Origin: Pachyseris speciosa | Taxonomy: Eukaryota > Cnidaria > Anthozoa > Scleractinia > Pachyseridae | Direction: 5' to 3' | Length of the DNA: 64,000 nt | Assembly (NCBI GenBank): GCA_016490735.1 | Contig: JAEMWC010001218.1 | Coordinates: 84,501 to 148,500, forward strand | Shown: piece by piece, positions 38,716 to 51,129 of the stretch | How the letters are laid out: every line of letters begins with the position of its first letter | Position numbering within the stretch: position 1 is the stretch's first letter | Notes under the pieces: model-generated | The model's input: the letters and a program-made list of their open reading frames with translations, nothing else | What the model was told of the DNA's origin: nothing | The model's database searches: none | Translations under genes and position numbers: made by a program

Positions 38716-38880
38716 GAGAATGAATATATGGAAATCATATATTTGAAATGCGGATTAATGGTTAAATATGTGACTGATCATCGCAGTTATGAACACTACT
38801 TAAGCAGTAGTGAAAATAAAGTCTTGTACGGGGTTCGAACCCACGACCGCAAAGGTCGTGGGTTCGAATCCCGTACAAGC
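38716..38880 (+). mobile_element. Second copy of the tRNA-bearing element, with foldback tRNA half
   Basis: It starts GAATGAATATATGGAAATCA and contains TGACTGATCATCGCAGTTAT as in the 34764 element, in inverted relation to it. The tRNA part is replaced by a palindrome: 26-base arms 38823-38848 and 38854-38879 (one mismatch) around GCAAA, each arm holding GGTTCGAA-type box B. Confidence 0.75.
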
Positions 38881-39899
38881 CGTTCAAGTCTTGGTATTAA
38901 ACGCTACCTTGGAACCAAGTTCTGAGTGAAATTGCTCTCTCGAAGATACTCGCTTGCCGTAATAGATCCCGGCCTCACCACAGCCAGTGATTCCCCGATT
39001 TTTACAGAGTTTCCCCCAGGTTGTACAGACGTGCTTTCCCACACTGGTGAAAAAGTTGTTATCACACCGTCCATCCGTTTAACTGTTTGTGAAGACAAAA
39101 AGTTTGTTTTCACAGCGGCCTGAAATTTATTTTAGCTCGCTGAAATAAACCAATGAAAAGTGTGAATCAAATTATCGCACCATTAAAGCACGGTGCCTAC
39201 TTATACGGAGATATTTTTTCGCGTATTATCACTATGCAACAATGTAGATGTTGGTAAGGGCCAAAATCATTGCATTGGAGCAATTTTTGGTCCCTGACTG
39301 CTCTCTTCTATTTCAGAAAAAACAGTCTAAATATATTTTGCGAACTATGAACAAAATCATCATGTCCTTGCCACTTTCGTTTTGTGAGGTAAAAAGTGGG
39401 AGTCACCACGCGCATTTTAAAGCCTTATTGTTTATTTTCAAGTAAGTTTATTTGCCTGTTTTCTCTAAAAATTTAAAAATTTGCATCTCTTTTCATCTAG
39501 TTGGGCATGCTGGGATATCCGATATGGCGGCAAATGCCGGGGCAAAAAGTTTTCTTCATTCTTAGGGAATTAGAGAACATTTTTTCAATCAAGATGGCTT
39601 TGAATGCTCATACCAATTTCGAAGACGTTTTGAGATGTGAATTATGTGTAACATTTCAAAGTTTTTCCTGTATAACACTTTTGGGGTCTGGCGAAGTGGA
39701 ATCAGACAAACGCGTAAGATCACCTTGTGTACTTTTGTCAATTAGTTTAGCAGTTGTTTCTTGTGGTTGTATTATCTGGAAGGAGTTTTGAAATGCATAC
39801 AAAATACGCACTTTGAGAGCCAGTCGCCATAATTCCTTGCTTCTGATTTTCAAAGTCCGCTAGCTAATTTATAGCAAGTCTACTCATCTGCGTAATGAA
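38881..39899. other. No gene recognised
   Basis: Short ORFs without recognisable domains. Nothing else seen. Confidence 0.35.
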
Positions 39900-40262
39900 A
39901 ACCTATGAAGGACGTATCGTCCTCTAGTCTCCCAAGGTCATGCAGATGTGCCCTGATGCAGCTCCCAGCCAGGAAAGTAAAGGAACTCTATATTTCGTTA
40001 CCTAATGATCCCCAGCACCACCCCGCCAGTTGCTGGTATTCAATGCGCCCTACTCTTCTTGTGTTAGGCTTCCTCCTTTCCTTGCCGAGTTAGCATACTG
40101 TTGCCTGTATTGCGGCCAGGCAGCCTGTAAAACCCAATAATTCAGGCAAACTGCTGATAGGTGTTCAACCTTCAAATGTTTCGGCAAAACTACATCGAAC
40201 TCCTTACTGCAGATATTCTCTTCTTCTCGCTCCATCCGATGGCAGTTTCCACACAGACACAA
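39900..40262 (-). pseudogene. P2X7 C-terminal-like Cys-rich domain relic
   Basis: Minus strand from ATG 40262: Cys-Leu-Cys-Gly-Asn-Cys-His-Arg-Met, then Glu-Asn-Ile-Cys (normally Cys-Cys), then Val-Cys-Leu-Asn-x-Trp-Val-Leu-Gln and Tyr-Arg-Gln-Gln-Tyr. After a frame change near 40050 it continues Tyr-Gln-Gln-Leu-Ala...Trp-Cys-Trp-Gly-Ser-Leu-Gly. This order matches the Cys-rich domain of P2X7 tails and of multicopy cnidarian genes. A frameshift and at least one stop show it is broken. Confidence 0.55.
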
Positions 40263-40479
40263 AATGTTATGCGAATCACTTATCTAGGCCAAGATGAAGC
40301 GTACCTCCCTTAGGGCAATAACAAATCAATCACAATCTGAAAAAAGAAAAACTTCCTAGTTATCACAGACCGGGTAACTACGAATACTACAATCGCTTAT
40401 TCTTTTTTTCAAGTGTTTTCAACTAGATGGCCCAAATTATATCTCTCAATGTTTTACACCTCGAGTAACTAAATACAAT

Positions 40480-40873
40480 ATACGAGGCAGTGGCTTAAAT
40501 GTTGTGCAGCCTCCACATAACAGCCTTGTTATGCACAACCCCTATTTGTACATGATTGCCCACATATGGAATCGTTTACCAGATGTCGCCAAATCCTCGA
40601 CTACTTTTGCACAATTTCGTGCTCGCTTGAAATGTGTTTAATTCACAGGGTGCCAGTGTATGAACTGTATATAATCTTCTAATTTTACATTTTTACATTC
40701 TCTTGATGTACTTAATAGTTAGGTTTTTATATTTGTATGTGCATAATTGACAATTTACCTTGTTTTGTAATTTTAGTTTGTCGAGCGTTTTTAACATGAG
40801 CCTCTGGCTCGGAAGGTTGTGCAAACACTTCCCACGTTCTTCGACATTAAATAAACTATTCTATTCTATTCTA
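40480..40873 (+). pseudogene. LINE 3' end (CR1-type) with ATTCT tail
   Basis: The frame 40480-40641 encodes the last 53 residues of a LINE reverse-transcriptase ORF (Ile-Ala-His-Ile-Trp-Asn-Arg-Leu-Pro-Asp; Phe-Arg-Ala-Arg-Leu-Lys). It is followed by a 3' UTR and a terminal (CTATT)n repeat ending near 40873. It is 5' truncated as usual for LINEs. Confidence 0.65.
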
Positions 40874-41147
40874 ACTTTCCTATATATACTTGCAAAAATG
40901 GAAGACAAGTGAAACACAAACCAAATACCATGTCCAGTAAACTAAAAGTCCCTTTGTACCCCGTGAAGATAATGCAAATCAAGGCACATTTTGCACAATA
41001 CGTTAACGGTAAGATCAATACATTCCCAGGTGAATTGCATCACTTTGGGATCACACAAACCGATAATAATCAACTTTCGATTCCCATTCAGACCATATTT
41101 TCAAAGAATTAGAGCTACTAAAACTTTCCGATATAAGACAACTGGAA

Positions 41148-41735
41148 TTGGGTAAAGTTATGTTTTCTCTTAACCATTCTCTTAACCATTCTCTTTTGCC
41201 TTCAAAGTACAACAATTATTTTTCTTTAAACAAACAAGTCCATAGCTATGCTACTAGATATGCGAACGATTTTCACCTTCCTTTTTGTAGAACAAACCTT
41301 CGTAAATTTTCTGTCAGTTTCCAAGGACCAACTTATTATAACTCTTTAGAAAATGATCTTAATGAATCTAATTCTGTCCACTCATTCAAAACGAAATTGA
41401 AAAAAAATTATATGTGAATTATTAGTTAAAAATCTTGTAGTAAATAGTTATCTTTCTTCACATGTCTGATATTATTTTTATAGTCATTGTTACATGTACC
41501 ATACTTTATATTTTGTCAACTCAGTCTATGTATTTAGTTAATTTACACTTACCTTCATTGTATTTTACTTTCAATCCTGGCCTTACTGTTACGGTTAACT
41601 TCATTTTTACTCTGAGGGAGCCCAATGTCTATAATCCTCGTGGTTTCCTTTTGGGCTTCCTTGCCACTTTCATTTGTTTTGTGTAACTGTTTTGTTTTAT
41701 CGTTATTTGTATTTTGTGGTAAAATAAATAAACAT
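41148..41735 (+). pseudogene. Second LINE 3' end
   Basis: The frame 41148-41417 ends a LINE ORF: His-Ser-Tyr-Ala-Thr-Arg...Leu-Pro-Phe-Cys-Arg-Thr...Phe-Gln-Gly-Pro-Thr...Ser-Phe-Lys-Thr-Lys-Leu-Lys-Lys. A 3' UTR follows to an A-rich AAAATAAATAAAC tail near 41735. It is a different family from the preceding fragment. Confidence 0.6.
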
Positions 41736-41739
41736 CCAA

Positions 41740-42788
41740 TAATTACCGCACACCTGTACAATAGAAACGAAAGCTATCTCGAAGGTGGTGTTGCCAATGA
41801 AAATAAAGTCACTTACTACTCAAAACAAGACGTTCACTTGTAGCGAGAGAAAGTTCTCGAGAACAGATAATTTAAGGATACCTTTCAGCGTAAGTTTTAC
41901 ATTAAGTGACTACGTTATCAAAACAACAAAGGGAAGTTAAATAAGCTATTAACGTCGTTAATTACAGGTACTTTCAAGCTCATTATTGTACTAAAAGCAC
42001 GAGACGAAAACCAACAAATCAATTCCTAAAGAAAATTGACATGAAACTGAAGATGACTCATACTGCTTCTTCTGTGGAACCAGAGAGTCCACAACATCCC
42101 TACTGGTTCTGCCCCATAGCAGCCTCTTTTTGGAATGCCGTAAACATACAACGTGCTTTTTGTACATTATCACTGGTAATTATGCGATGAACATTACTGT
42201 CGCACAAATGTTGGATTCTTGCAAAAACTATCACCAGATCAATTTTTGTTTTATTTTAGCAAGATAAATGTATGTGAATAAAAAATAAGAATGACATAAC
42301 TTTGATGTCGTGTGATTTGTGCCAATAGTAGCATATTTAAAAAAAAACTAGCATCATTTTTGGCAAAATTTTGAAACAATATGCTACTTTTAGAATACAA
42401 TCTATGAAAGCTTATCTGTACAATCTATCAGCAATAGACGCCTACAGCAGAAAAATCTTAACGTTTAGGGCACAGGAATTGAGGAATTCATCTCGATGGA
42501 AATCTCCGAACCTATACCGTCTCTTTCTATCCTTACCAACAATGAAGTACGTTTTGTCCTCTCATCACTGGGCTTTCATGTCTTAGACATATTTCATTCA
42601 ATTCATTTATTTATCTGTTTATTATATTCATTTAACGTGTATGACTAGGATGATATTCGTGTTTTGTTATGATTAATTATTTTTCAATGCATGTTTCCCC
42701 TAATTGCAGCGAGCCCCATCAAAGCATATATTGCTTAGCAATTAATCCTATAATTTACTTTAAAAAAAAAACAACAATCTTTTCACAG
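41740..42788. other. No gene; ends in a splice acceptor
   Basis: No coding pattern except that the last bases (TTTTCACAG at about 42780-42788) form a good 3' splice site before the TPR-CHAT exon. Confidence 0.4.
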
Positions 42789-42804
42789 GGACTCCAAGAC
42801 GTAA

Positions 42805-45800
42805 ATGGCCGGTCTCAAGAAAAACGTCATCGAACAACTAGAAAAACGACTGAATCTTGCCAAAGAAAAGGGAGATCGTTCAAGTGTTGGGTGTGCCTAT
42901 GGCAATCTCGGCAATGCTTATCATTCACTTGGTGACTTCCAAAAGGCGATAGAATACTATGGGCTAGCTTTACAGATTGCCAAAGAAGTGGGCGATCGAG
43001 CAGGAGAAGGTGGTGCCTATGGCAATCTCGGCATTGCTTATCGTCACTTGGTGACTTCCAAAAGGCGATAGAGTACCATGGGCTAGATTTAAAGATTGCC
43101 AAAGAAGTGGGCGATCGAGCAGGAGAAGGTGGTGCCTATGGCAATCTCGGCAATGCTTATCATTCACTTGGTGACTTCCAAAAGGCGATAGAATACCATG
43201 GGCTAGCTTTACAGATTGCCAAAGAAGTGGGCGATCGAGCAGGAGAAGGAAGTGCCTATGGCAATCTCGGCAATGCTTATCAGTCACTTGGTGACTTCCA
43301 AAAGGCGATAGAGTACCATGGGCTACATTTACAGATTGCCAAAGAAGTGGGCGATCGAGCAAGAGAAGGACGTGCCTATGGCAGTCTCGGCATTGCTTAT
43401 GATTGCCTTGGTGACTTACAAAAGGCGATAGGTACCATGGCTACATTTACAGATTGCCAAAGAAGTGGGTGATCGATCAGGAGAAGGGCATGCCTATGGC
43501 AATCTCGGCAATGCTTATCAGTCACTTGGTGACTTCCAAAAGGCGATAGAGTACCATGGGCTAGATTTAAAGATTGCCAAAAAAGTGGGCGATCGAGCGG
43601 GAAAAGGGCGTGCCTATGGCAATCTCGGCAATGCTTATCAGTCACTTGGTGACTTCCAAAAGCGATAGAGTATCATGGGCTACTTTTACAGATTGCCAAA
43701 GAGTGGGCGATCGAGCAGGAGAAGGGCGTGCCTATGGCAATCTCGGCAATGATTATCAGTCACTTGGTGACTTCCAAAAGGCGATAGAGTACCATGGGCT
43801 ACATTTACAGATTGCCAAAGAAGTGGGCGATCGAGCAGGAGAAGGTGGTGCCTATGGCAATCTCGGCAATGATTATCAGTCACTTGGTGACTTCCAAAAG
43901 GCGATAGAGTACCATGGGCTACGTTTACAGATTGCCAAAGAAGTGGGCGATCGAGCAGGAGAAGGTGGTGCCTATGGCAATCTCGGCAATGCTTATCATT
44001 CACTTGGTGACTTCCAAAAGGCGATAGAGTACCATGGGCTACATTTACAGATTGCCGAAGAAGTGGGCGATCGAGCAGGAGAAGGGCGTGCCTATGGCAA
44101 TCTCGGCAATGCCTATCAGTCACTTGGTGACTTTCAAAAGGCGATAGAGTACCATGAGCTACGTTTACAGATTGCCAAAGAAGTGGGCGATCGAGCAGGA
44201 GAAGGGCATGCCTATGGCAATCTCGGCAATGTTTATCAGTCACTTGGTGACTTCCAAAAGGCGATAGAGTACTATGGGCTACTTTTACAGATTGCCAAAG
44301 AAGTGGGCGATCGAGCAGGAGAAGGGCGTGCCTATGGCAATCTCGGCAATGCTATCAGTCACTTGGTGACTTCCAAAAGGCGATAGAGTACCATGGGCTA
44401 CATTTACAGATTGCCAAAGAAGTGGGCGATCGAGCAGGAGAAGGTGGTGCCTATGGCAATCTCGGCAATACTTATTACGACTTCGGCAATGTTCATAAAG
44501 CTATAGGATTGTACCAGTCTAGCGTAGAAGTGTTGAATAGCATAAGAGCAAGCCTTCAATCTGAGGAGACTTGGAAATTAAGCTTTCGTGAACTCTATCA
44601 CAATGTTTATACTATGTTGTGGAAGGCGTTTTTAAAAGTGGGAGACAGTTATGAAGCTTTGTGTGCTGCTGAACATGGACGAGCTCAGGCTCTTATGGAG
44701 GCCTTGAAGATGCAATACGGCCTAAGCACTGATCTGTCAGCGGAACTTGACACGAAAGAGACAATTTCTTACGTTCTGAGAGAAGTATCTACACCAGTAG
44801 CTTTTCTTGCTACAAAAGGAGACACAGTGAATATTTGGTTTCTGGGAAGAGGCAACGAAATTACGTTTCGTCGCGGGAAAATCAGGGCGAGAATAAAGAC
44901 GAAGATGCAATTTCCATCTTGTTAGAGCCGCTCTGAAAGAAATTGGAGCTGGTGTTGGTGTTAGATGCGAGAATCGCACACTGGACAACTTGAGTAGTGA
45001 TCCGCCATCCACTAGAGAAGGCGATGAAGAAGGTAATGAGCCATCCAAGTGTGTCGAGACCCTTTACAGCAATTGTATGATTTAATTATCAGTCCCATTT
45101 CGGATCTGCTCCAAAGGGACGAACTAATCGTTGTCCCAGATGGTCCGTTGTGCTTGGCTCCATGGTCTGCACTAAGCAAATCTATCAGAATCCGCACGAT
45201 TCCCTCGCTGACAAATTTAAAGCTACTGGCAGATGTACCTGCGGACTTTCACAGTAGGCGTGGGGCACTTTTAGTAGGAGATCCATGTACCAAAGCAATT
45301 CGAAAGCCTTTATGTGAGTTGCCCTGCGCGAGAAAAGAAGTACAAATGATTGGCGAACTTCTTAAGACTCCACAACTAATCGGAAATGAGGCAACCAAAG
45401 CTGAGGTGCTGAACCGCTTAACGTCAGTTGGCTTGGTTCACATTGCTGCCCATGGAGATAAGAAAACTGGGGAGATTGCCCTAGCTCCAAGTCCTGGTGG
45501 AAGACTGCATTCCCGGGAAAGAACACTACATGCTGAAAATATCAGATGTGCAAGAAGTGCGTCTTCGAGCTAGCCTTGTGGTCTTAAGTTGCTGTCATAG
45601 TGGTCGAGGAGAGGTGTTAGAGTCTGAAGGTGTGGTCGGGATAGCGCGGGCCTTCCTGTGTGCTGGTGCTCGTTCTGTTTTAGTATCACTATGGGCAATT
45701 GATGATGAGGCCACCATGGAGTTCATGAAAAGCTTTTACCAAAAGCTAAGAAAAGGAAAAAGCACATGTGCTGCTGTTCACCACGCTATGAAAACTCTTC

Positions 45801-45899
45801 AAGCTTCAGAGAGGTTTTGCTACATGAAGCACTGGGCTCCTTTCCTACTAATCGGTGACGATGTAAAGTTTGACTTTGGAGAAGAAGAATATCCAGAAT
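42805..45899 (+). pseudogene. TPR-CHAT protein gene, frame-disrupted
   Basis: ATG 42805 lies 16 bases after a splice acceptor. Fourteen 40-residue TPR units (Ala-Tyr-Gly-Asn-Leu-Gly-Asn-Ala-Tyr, Gly-Asp-Phe-Gln-Lys-Ala-Ile-Glu-Tyr) run from 42871 to about 44544, then a linker, then a CHAT caspase-like peptidase with His (Ala-Ala-His-Gly, about 45450) and Cys (Ser-Cys-Cys-His-Ser-Gly, about 45590). It ends at a perfect donor GTAAGT (45900). Small deletions break the frame in repeats 2, 5, 7 and 13, with further breaks near 44880, 44920, 45050 and 45513. CHAT proteases with sensor repeats act in defence and cell-death pathways in many organisms; the role here is unknown. It is a pseudogene, or a gene with assembly errors. 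Confidence 0.8.
42871..44544 (+). repeat. 14 tandem 120-bp TPR-encoding units
   Basis: Units begin at 42871, 42991, 43110, 43230, 43350, 43468, 43588, 43706, 43826, 43946, 44066, 44186, 44306 and 44425. Internal units are nearly identical at DNA level. Spacings of 117-119 mark single-base deletions. Confidence 0.92.
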
Positions 45900-45943
45900 G
45901 TAAGTATATAGATACTTCAATGTTAGCTTATTATGTCAATTAA

Positions 45944-48900
45944 AGCGCACTGGAAAATGAAAAGCGAGAATAGCGTCTAAGTGTACTTGTGCGGCGTATT
46001 TTAAATGTTTTGCGATGCCGAGATGCAAATCATTTCCACTGTTTTTCATCGATATTGAATACTTGATCGTAATCTTTTACTACACAGCGCTTTGGAGTTA
46101 TGTTTAAGATACGAACACAAGAAAAACACTTTGAAGATGTCGCTCTTCCTAAAGATTGCATACTAAAGTAGCCACTTTGTTTTCCCGGGATGCGAATATG
46201 ACGTCCCGTCCTGTCCAGTCCAAACTAGACCCAACCATCTCGATTGTTCTCTACCATTTTTGAGTTGAATAATGGAGGCCCATAGGAGCCGTAGCTTGAA
46301 ATAACACGACTATTCATGGAACGTTTCAATGAAACTTGGCGTGATGGGTATTCTGTACTGTATTCAAAACCGAAGAAAAAAGGAAACTGTAGTAGCAGTT
46401 TAAGTAGAATAGCGTTATTCTTATTAGCTTTTATTCTCATTCCATCGACAGGTTAAGGTGCTACAAACAAAGATTTACCTCCAGAAACGAAAGCCTTGAG
46501 TATTCACGAACAGTTGTGTTAAATCATATCATCAATTTACTTTATTAGATAACCAGCCTAACGTGGCTGTGTTGTACACTCTAGTTTTTATTTGGAAAGA
46601 AAAAAAACCTTCCTAGGGAAAATCTTCCACACAACAGGGTCTGACCCTACATGTTCTAAGTTGACAATAAAATGTCTTGCTTGTGTCACATATTTGTCCA
46701 GTCAAACAGGAAATGAAGAAAATCGGATAATTGTTTGCGGGAAATTAAATTACTTACGTTGTGTGCCTACAAAATAGACCGACCCAGAAAGTCTTGTTAT
46801 CAAGTTTTTACAGATCAGGAAATGCAAGAAATATTAATGAAAAGAAATTTCAGGTGTTCACTGACAGTTTTATTACACCTCGCCTCATTCAACGAGTTGT
46901 TCTACTCTCTTACCTCCAACTTTTTTTCCTGCTTGAAAGAGAAAGGAAACTCTGGAGAGATTCACTGGGTTTGATTTCCTTTTTGTTTGTCTGTTTCCTT
47001 TTTTGACGATATAAATGACCGTACGTAAGACAGAATACCAACATGGCGAAACGTGCGCCAAACGAACTGGTGAAATAAGCGTGCACTTCAACAGAAAATC
47101 AGATATTTTCGTACTTACGTATTAGGACTTTCCAGATTCTTTCGTAATCGACCGCTTTCCATAGTTAGCGATCACTCCGGTAACGAGATTGGTGTTACGC
47201 AGCCTCATCAACGCTGCTCACTACATTACATCATACTCCATGTTTACATTTGTTACAACGGAGCAGTGTCATTTGTGTTAAAGAGAATCCGATGAAGGGC
47301 GGAGTTCTATGTAGAAAAGACGTAGGATATGTACTTGTTAGACAGCTGTCAACAGAAATTGCATGAGAGGAGAGAATTGTATACCGCAAGACTCTGTTCC
47401 TTTCAATAGGTAGCTAGATAATCGTTAGAGAGACCAGATTGGCGGTGAGTTTCATGTTCTCAATTACAAGATTAAATGTACAGGCGTGTTTTTTTATTAC
47501 AAGGGTATAAGCCATACTGAAGCTAAGCAAAATTGCGAAGTTTCGCAGAGTTCTAATTTAAACTCTGCAAAAGATGATAATTGAAATGTTATGTGACGTA
47601 CAAGGAAATATGCCCTCATAGTAGACTTTTCTTTGAAAAAATTGTGATATTTAAACTGTTGTAATTCGTCGAGTTTGATTGAAACCTCTCTGAAACTCGG
47701 TGATTGCTCAAAAACTCGATATGACGAGTTAATTTGTGAAGGCAGGTTTACCTTTCATGGTGTATTTCGAATGTTATGCCATCATCGAATTTCGTTAATA
47801 CTACGTACAATTAAATTTGCACCATGTTGATATTGCATAAAATATGATTTTTTTGATGCTGTATGAAATTGAATTCGCTACTGGATACAACATATTATAG
47901 ACGTTACTGATGTATATTAATGTGTTAAAACACTCAATGTTGTGAACTTCACGTACTGTCGCTTTAAGACCTATTGTAGTTTCCTCTGTAGAGGTGGTGG
48001 ATTGTACCTTCAAATGGCTGAGTCGGTTTTAAAATTTGTCTTTCTCTTTGCAATACTTTTAAACGCAGTAGAACAAAAAAAGACTTGTGCAAATATTAAG
48101 CTTGTACATTCTGGAGAGCTTGTTGTTTGATTTTCAGTTTTTGGAAACAAATGCGCGAGAGAGCAGAAAGTAAACAGTAATAATAACAACAAACAAACAA
48201 ACAAATGAACACGTGAAGTTTATCACGTCTACCTGACACTTACGCTTTAGGCTTTATTTTCCTTCACGTGTTTATTTGTTTGTTCGCCCCGTGTGATCTC
48301 AGTTAATTTCATCCTTTCGTCAACCTCTCCCCAATACTGGACAATCAATCAGTCTTGTTTTCACAGGGGCAGTCACTTCGTTCAAAGCGCACGATAAGGC
48401 CAGTCAGGCCGATATGGACTCGCAATTTCTCGGAATAAGAAAGCTTTTCCGAACTGATTAGATTGCGTTAGGTTATACGAATTTTGATGTTCATGTTAAA
48501 TGCCTCCAAGAAAAGAACTCATATATTCTGCAAAGGTGACAGTACACGGAGTACACAGCAGTTAAAATGATAATGATTTAAGGCTCAGCCGATTGTACTT
48601 GAATTAAGACGGTTGTGTTTCATAGTGCCCGAACAGCGCGTTCACCAAATTGTCTAGTCTAGTTTCTACTGACTATTTAGTTACAATGTATGTGCAACGG
48701 TTAACTACAAACGTTCAAAACTATTGTTTTAGTCGAACTAGTTATTCCGTGATTTGACAACCGATGATGGCATTTTTGACGTCTATATCACCGCAGACAG
48801 TTTCCTTTATAGGCCGTTTCGGAGTTGCGTAGGGAACTGGGGCGAGTTTCGGATTTTAACTAATCGATAAATTGACATCATCACGTGGAAGATAACATTG

Positions 48901-48981
48901 AGATTGGCCATTTGCCCAGTTTAATGGTTTTAGGTTGAACAGAGACCAAGTTATGGACTTTAAAACATAGTTCAAAGTCCA
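45944..48981. other. No gene recognised; small inverted repeat at 48190-48285
   Basis: About 3 kb without a coding pattern. AACAAACAAACAAATGAACA and its inverted partner near 48280 enclose CACGTGAAG/CTTCACGTG, a small foldback. The first part may be the intron following the CHAT exon. Confidence 0.35.
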
Positions 48982-49211
48982 TACAAACGTCTCTAATTTT
49001 GAGGTTGCGTCCCCAAAACCATATCAACTCTTAAAAATATTTTTCAGTTTTGTGACAGCAGTAAAATTCCGTCATGAGCCTACTATTTGGAAGTAACTGA
49101 GGTGAAAATAACTTCATTTGCCCATTTTTACGACTATCAGACAATTCGTAAAAATTGTTTACAGTTTATATGGTTTTGGGCGACGCAGCCTCAAAATTAG
49201 AGACGTTTGTA
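48982..49211. mobile_element. Inverted-repeat element with ACAAACGTCTCTAATTTTGA ends
   Basis: The left arm from about 48983 and right arm to 49211 are inverted over about 43 bases (ACAAACGTCTCTAATTTTGA versus TCAAAATTAGAGACGTTTGT). It is 230 bases and non-coding. Confidence 0.65.
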
Positions 49212-49581
49212 GTTCGTTCACGGTAACTACAAGCCACGGAATTATTTTGCATGTTTTCGACGTACGCAATAATTCTTTTGCAAAAACGTAAAAGAGACCC
49301 TATCGTCTACCGTTTGCCGTAAGCGAGATCCAAAATCTCTGTAGTAAATCAGTCGGTTCTGCAATAAAAGGCAATAATTTGTGTACTAGAAATGTTGGTG
49401 TAAAGAGTGTTGATGACCGAAAAGTAATTAAAATAATTTACGCTTTCAGTTATTACTTTTCACTGATTTTTCCCTGGCCGATGTTAAACGTAAATTCCCA
49501 TCGACTCCACTTTTATCGCTGTATTCGCCTCACATTTTCTTGGATTCCACACGTCATATATTATTTCTCAGTAGGTGGCTG

Positions 49582-49951
49582 TTAAAGGGAACCTCCACTC
49601 TTACAACAAATTGACGCTAAATTGTAGGTAATAATTACTACATTTCAAGTTCTGTTGAGTTTCAAGGGCACCGATTTTGGATTTGATAACGCGTGATGGT
49701 TGCAGGTATTGTCAGGAAGGAAATGAAGCAGAACATCCTTTGTTTGTGTTAAACAACAGGGCAACCATCACGCCTCATCAAATCCAAAATGGCCGCGCCC
49801 ATGAAATTTAACAGCGAAATTAGGCGATAATGATATCCATTTTTTTGAACACTTAAATGTTATATCCACGTTTTAAAACAAAATTTGAAATCTGGTAATT
49901 ATTTCCATCAATTCAGCGTGAATTTGTTGTAAGAGTGGAGGTTCTTTTTAA
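49582..49951. mobile_element. TTAA MITE family B copy 1
   Basis: TTAA then AGGGAACCTCCACTCTTACA at the left; TGTAAGAGTGGAGGTTCTTT-like then TTAA at the right. The same family is at 59996-60428. Confidence 0.75.
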
Positions 49952-50099
49952 AGCCCCTACAAGGAACGTTGTCAGGCAAAAATTAGGGATGGACCAAAAA
50001 CACTCCCCTTTCAGATTCACTTGCTTGTACGGTATCCACCTTCCTGTTAACAGGGAGCTCAAACAACGAGGGTGGCGACGGCAACGAGAACACTACAAA

Positions 50100-50750
50100 A
50101 AAGTAGGCTTAACTCTTTCTCTACCGCCGATTTGTTCGCTTTTTTTGCAATTTCCGGAGGGTAGGAAGTCAAATCGACCCGGCTACTCCATTAAGGGGTT
50201 ACCACTGAGATTTTGCTCGTCCACAACACCAAAGGCTCTATCTCTGTTGTCACGCTCGTCACACTAGCTGTCGTTTATTTCTAAACAATCACTGCAGCTG
50301 CAATTCGTTACTTATTTGATTTATAAGTGTGTTTATCGAGCCATTTTCCACCTCAGAAGCTCCCTGCATCATAAAACTCCCCTGGCAGCATAAAGCTGGG
50401 TTTCAATCCTTTGAAAGAAAACAGAGGTGAGAAGCAATTTCACCCGAAGTGGGCCGCTCAAAGTATTCGAGCGAGTGTTGGCAATTCACGGAGTGAAGTT
50501 GTGTCTTTAGTCCGTTTTGTGAGTGGATTCCGGGACCTGGCATGACAATTTCGGCGAGTTTTGAGTTGTAAATAACGCAATCAATGCAATATTTTGTCAG
50601 CAGGACCGGGTGGCTCGACACAGTTGTAAAATATTTCTGAAAAGGAAATTGGCGGACTTTCACGCTGGCTGTATACAAGAGTTTCCCGTAATTCCTTTGT
50701 CGCAAACGCGAAAATGACAGACCCTCATTTCTCAATCCACTGCAGTACAA
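50100..50750 (-). repeat. Dispersed repeat C, minus copy
   Basis: Inverted copy of 61020-61660. Both read (in repeat orientation) Pro-Val-Leu-Leu-Thr-Lys-x-Cys-Ile-Asp-Cys, Pro-Gly-x-x-Ile-His-Ser, Ile-Ala-Ser-His-Leu-Cys-Phe-Leu-Ser-Lys-Asp. Shared coding-like segments suggest a transposon or gene-family exon. Function not recognised. Confidence 0.55.
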
Positions 50751-50815
50751 ATATATAACGTTTTAATCCAATCTCATTTCGATTACTGTGCCCCCGTTTG
50801 GGATGGATTGAGTTC

Positions 50816-50854
<39 letters not shown>

Positions 50855-50885
50855 TGCTAGGTTATTCTGCAAGCCAACTGCGAGG
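50746..50885 (+). pseudogene. LINE reverse-transcriptase C-terminal fragment
   Basis: The open stretch encodes Ser-His-Phe-Asp-Tyr-Cys-Ala-Pro-Val-Trp and Lys-Leu-Gln-Lys-Leu-Gln-Asn-Arg-Ala-Ala-Arg, the conserved C-terminal pattern of CR1/jockey-type reverse transcriptases. It is cut at both ends. Confidence 0.6.
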
Positions 50886-51129
50886 TAAATAGCCCATTCC
50901 CGATATATTTTGGCTCGGAAGATTGGTAACGAAAATCGACGCGAAAGCGAGGTTTGGGGGAATAGCGCGGGAGAAACGAAATACACTCATAGTGGAAACA
51001 ACTGAATCAAGGAAAAGCGAGATCATCTTTTGAAGCTCAGGACAGTAAAAATCTGAAAATAGAGAGCAGGTTTAATTGTAAAAGCGTTCCATGGCTAAAA
51101 GATTATTTGACAAAACGATGAATACAGGC

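Noticed and set aside
42827..44243. Long minus-strand ORFs with Cys/His-rich repeats (His-Cys-Arg-Asp-Cys-His) that look like zinc fingers
   Set aside because: They are the antisense shadow of the 120-bp TPR units. The plus strand encodes a known repeat and leads into CHAT.
42871..44544. Regularly spaced repeats as a CRISPR array
   Set aside because: The units are contiguous 120-bp coding repeats without unique spacers.
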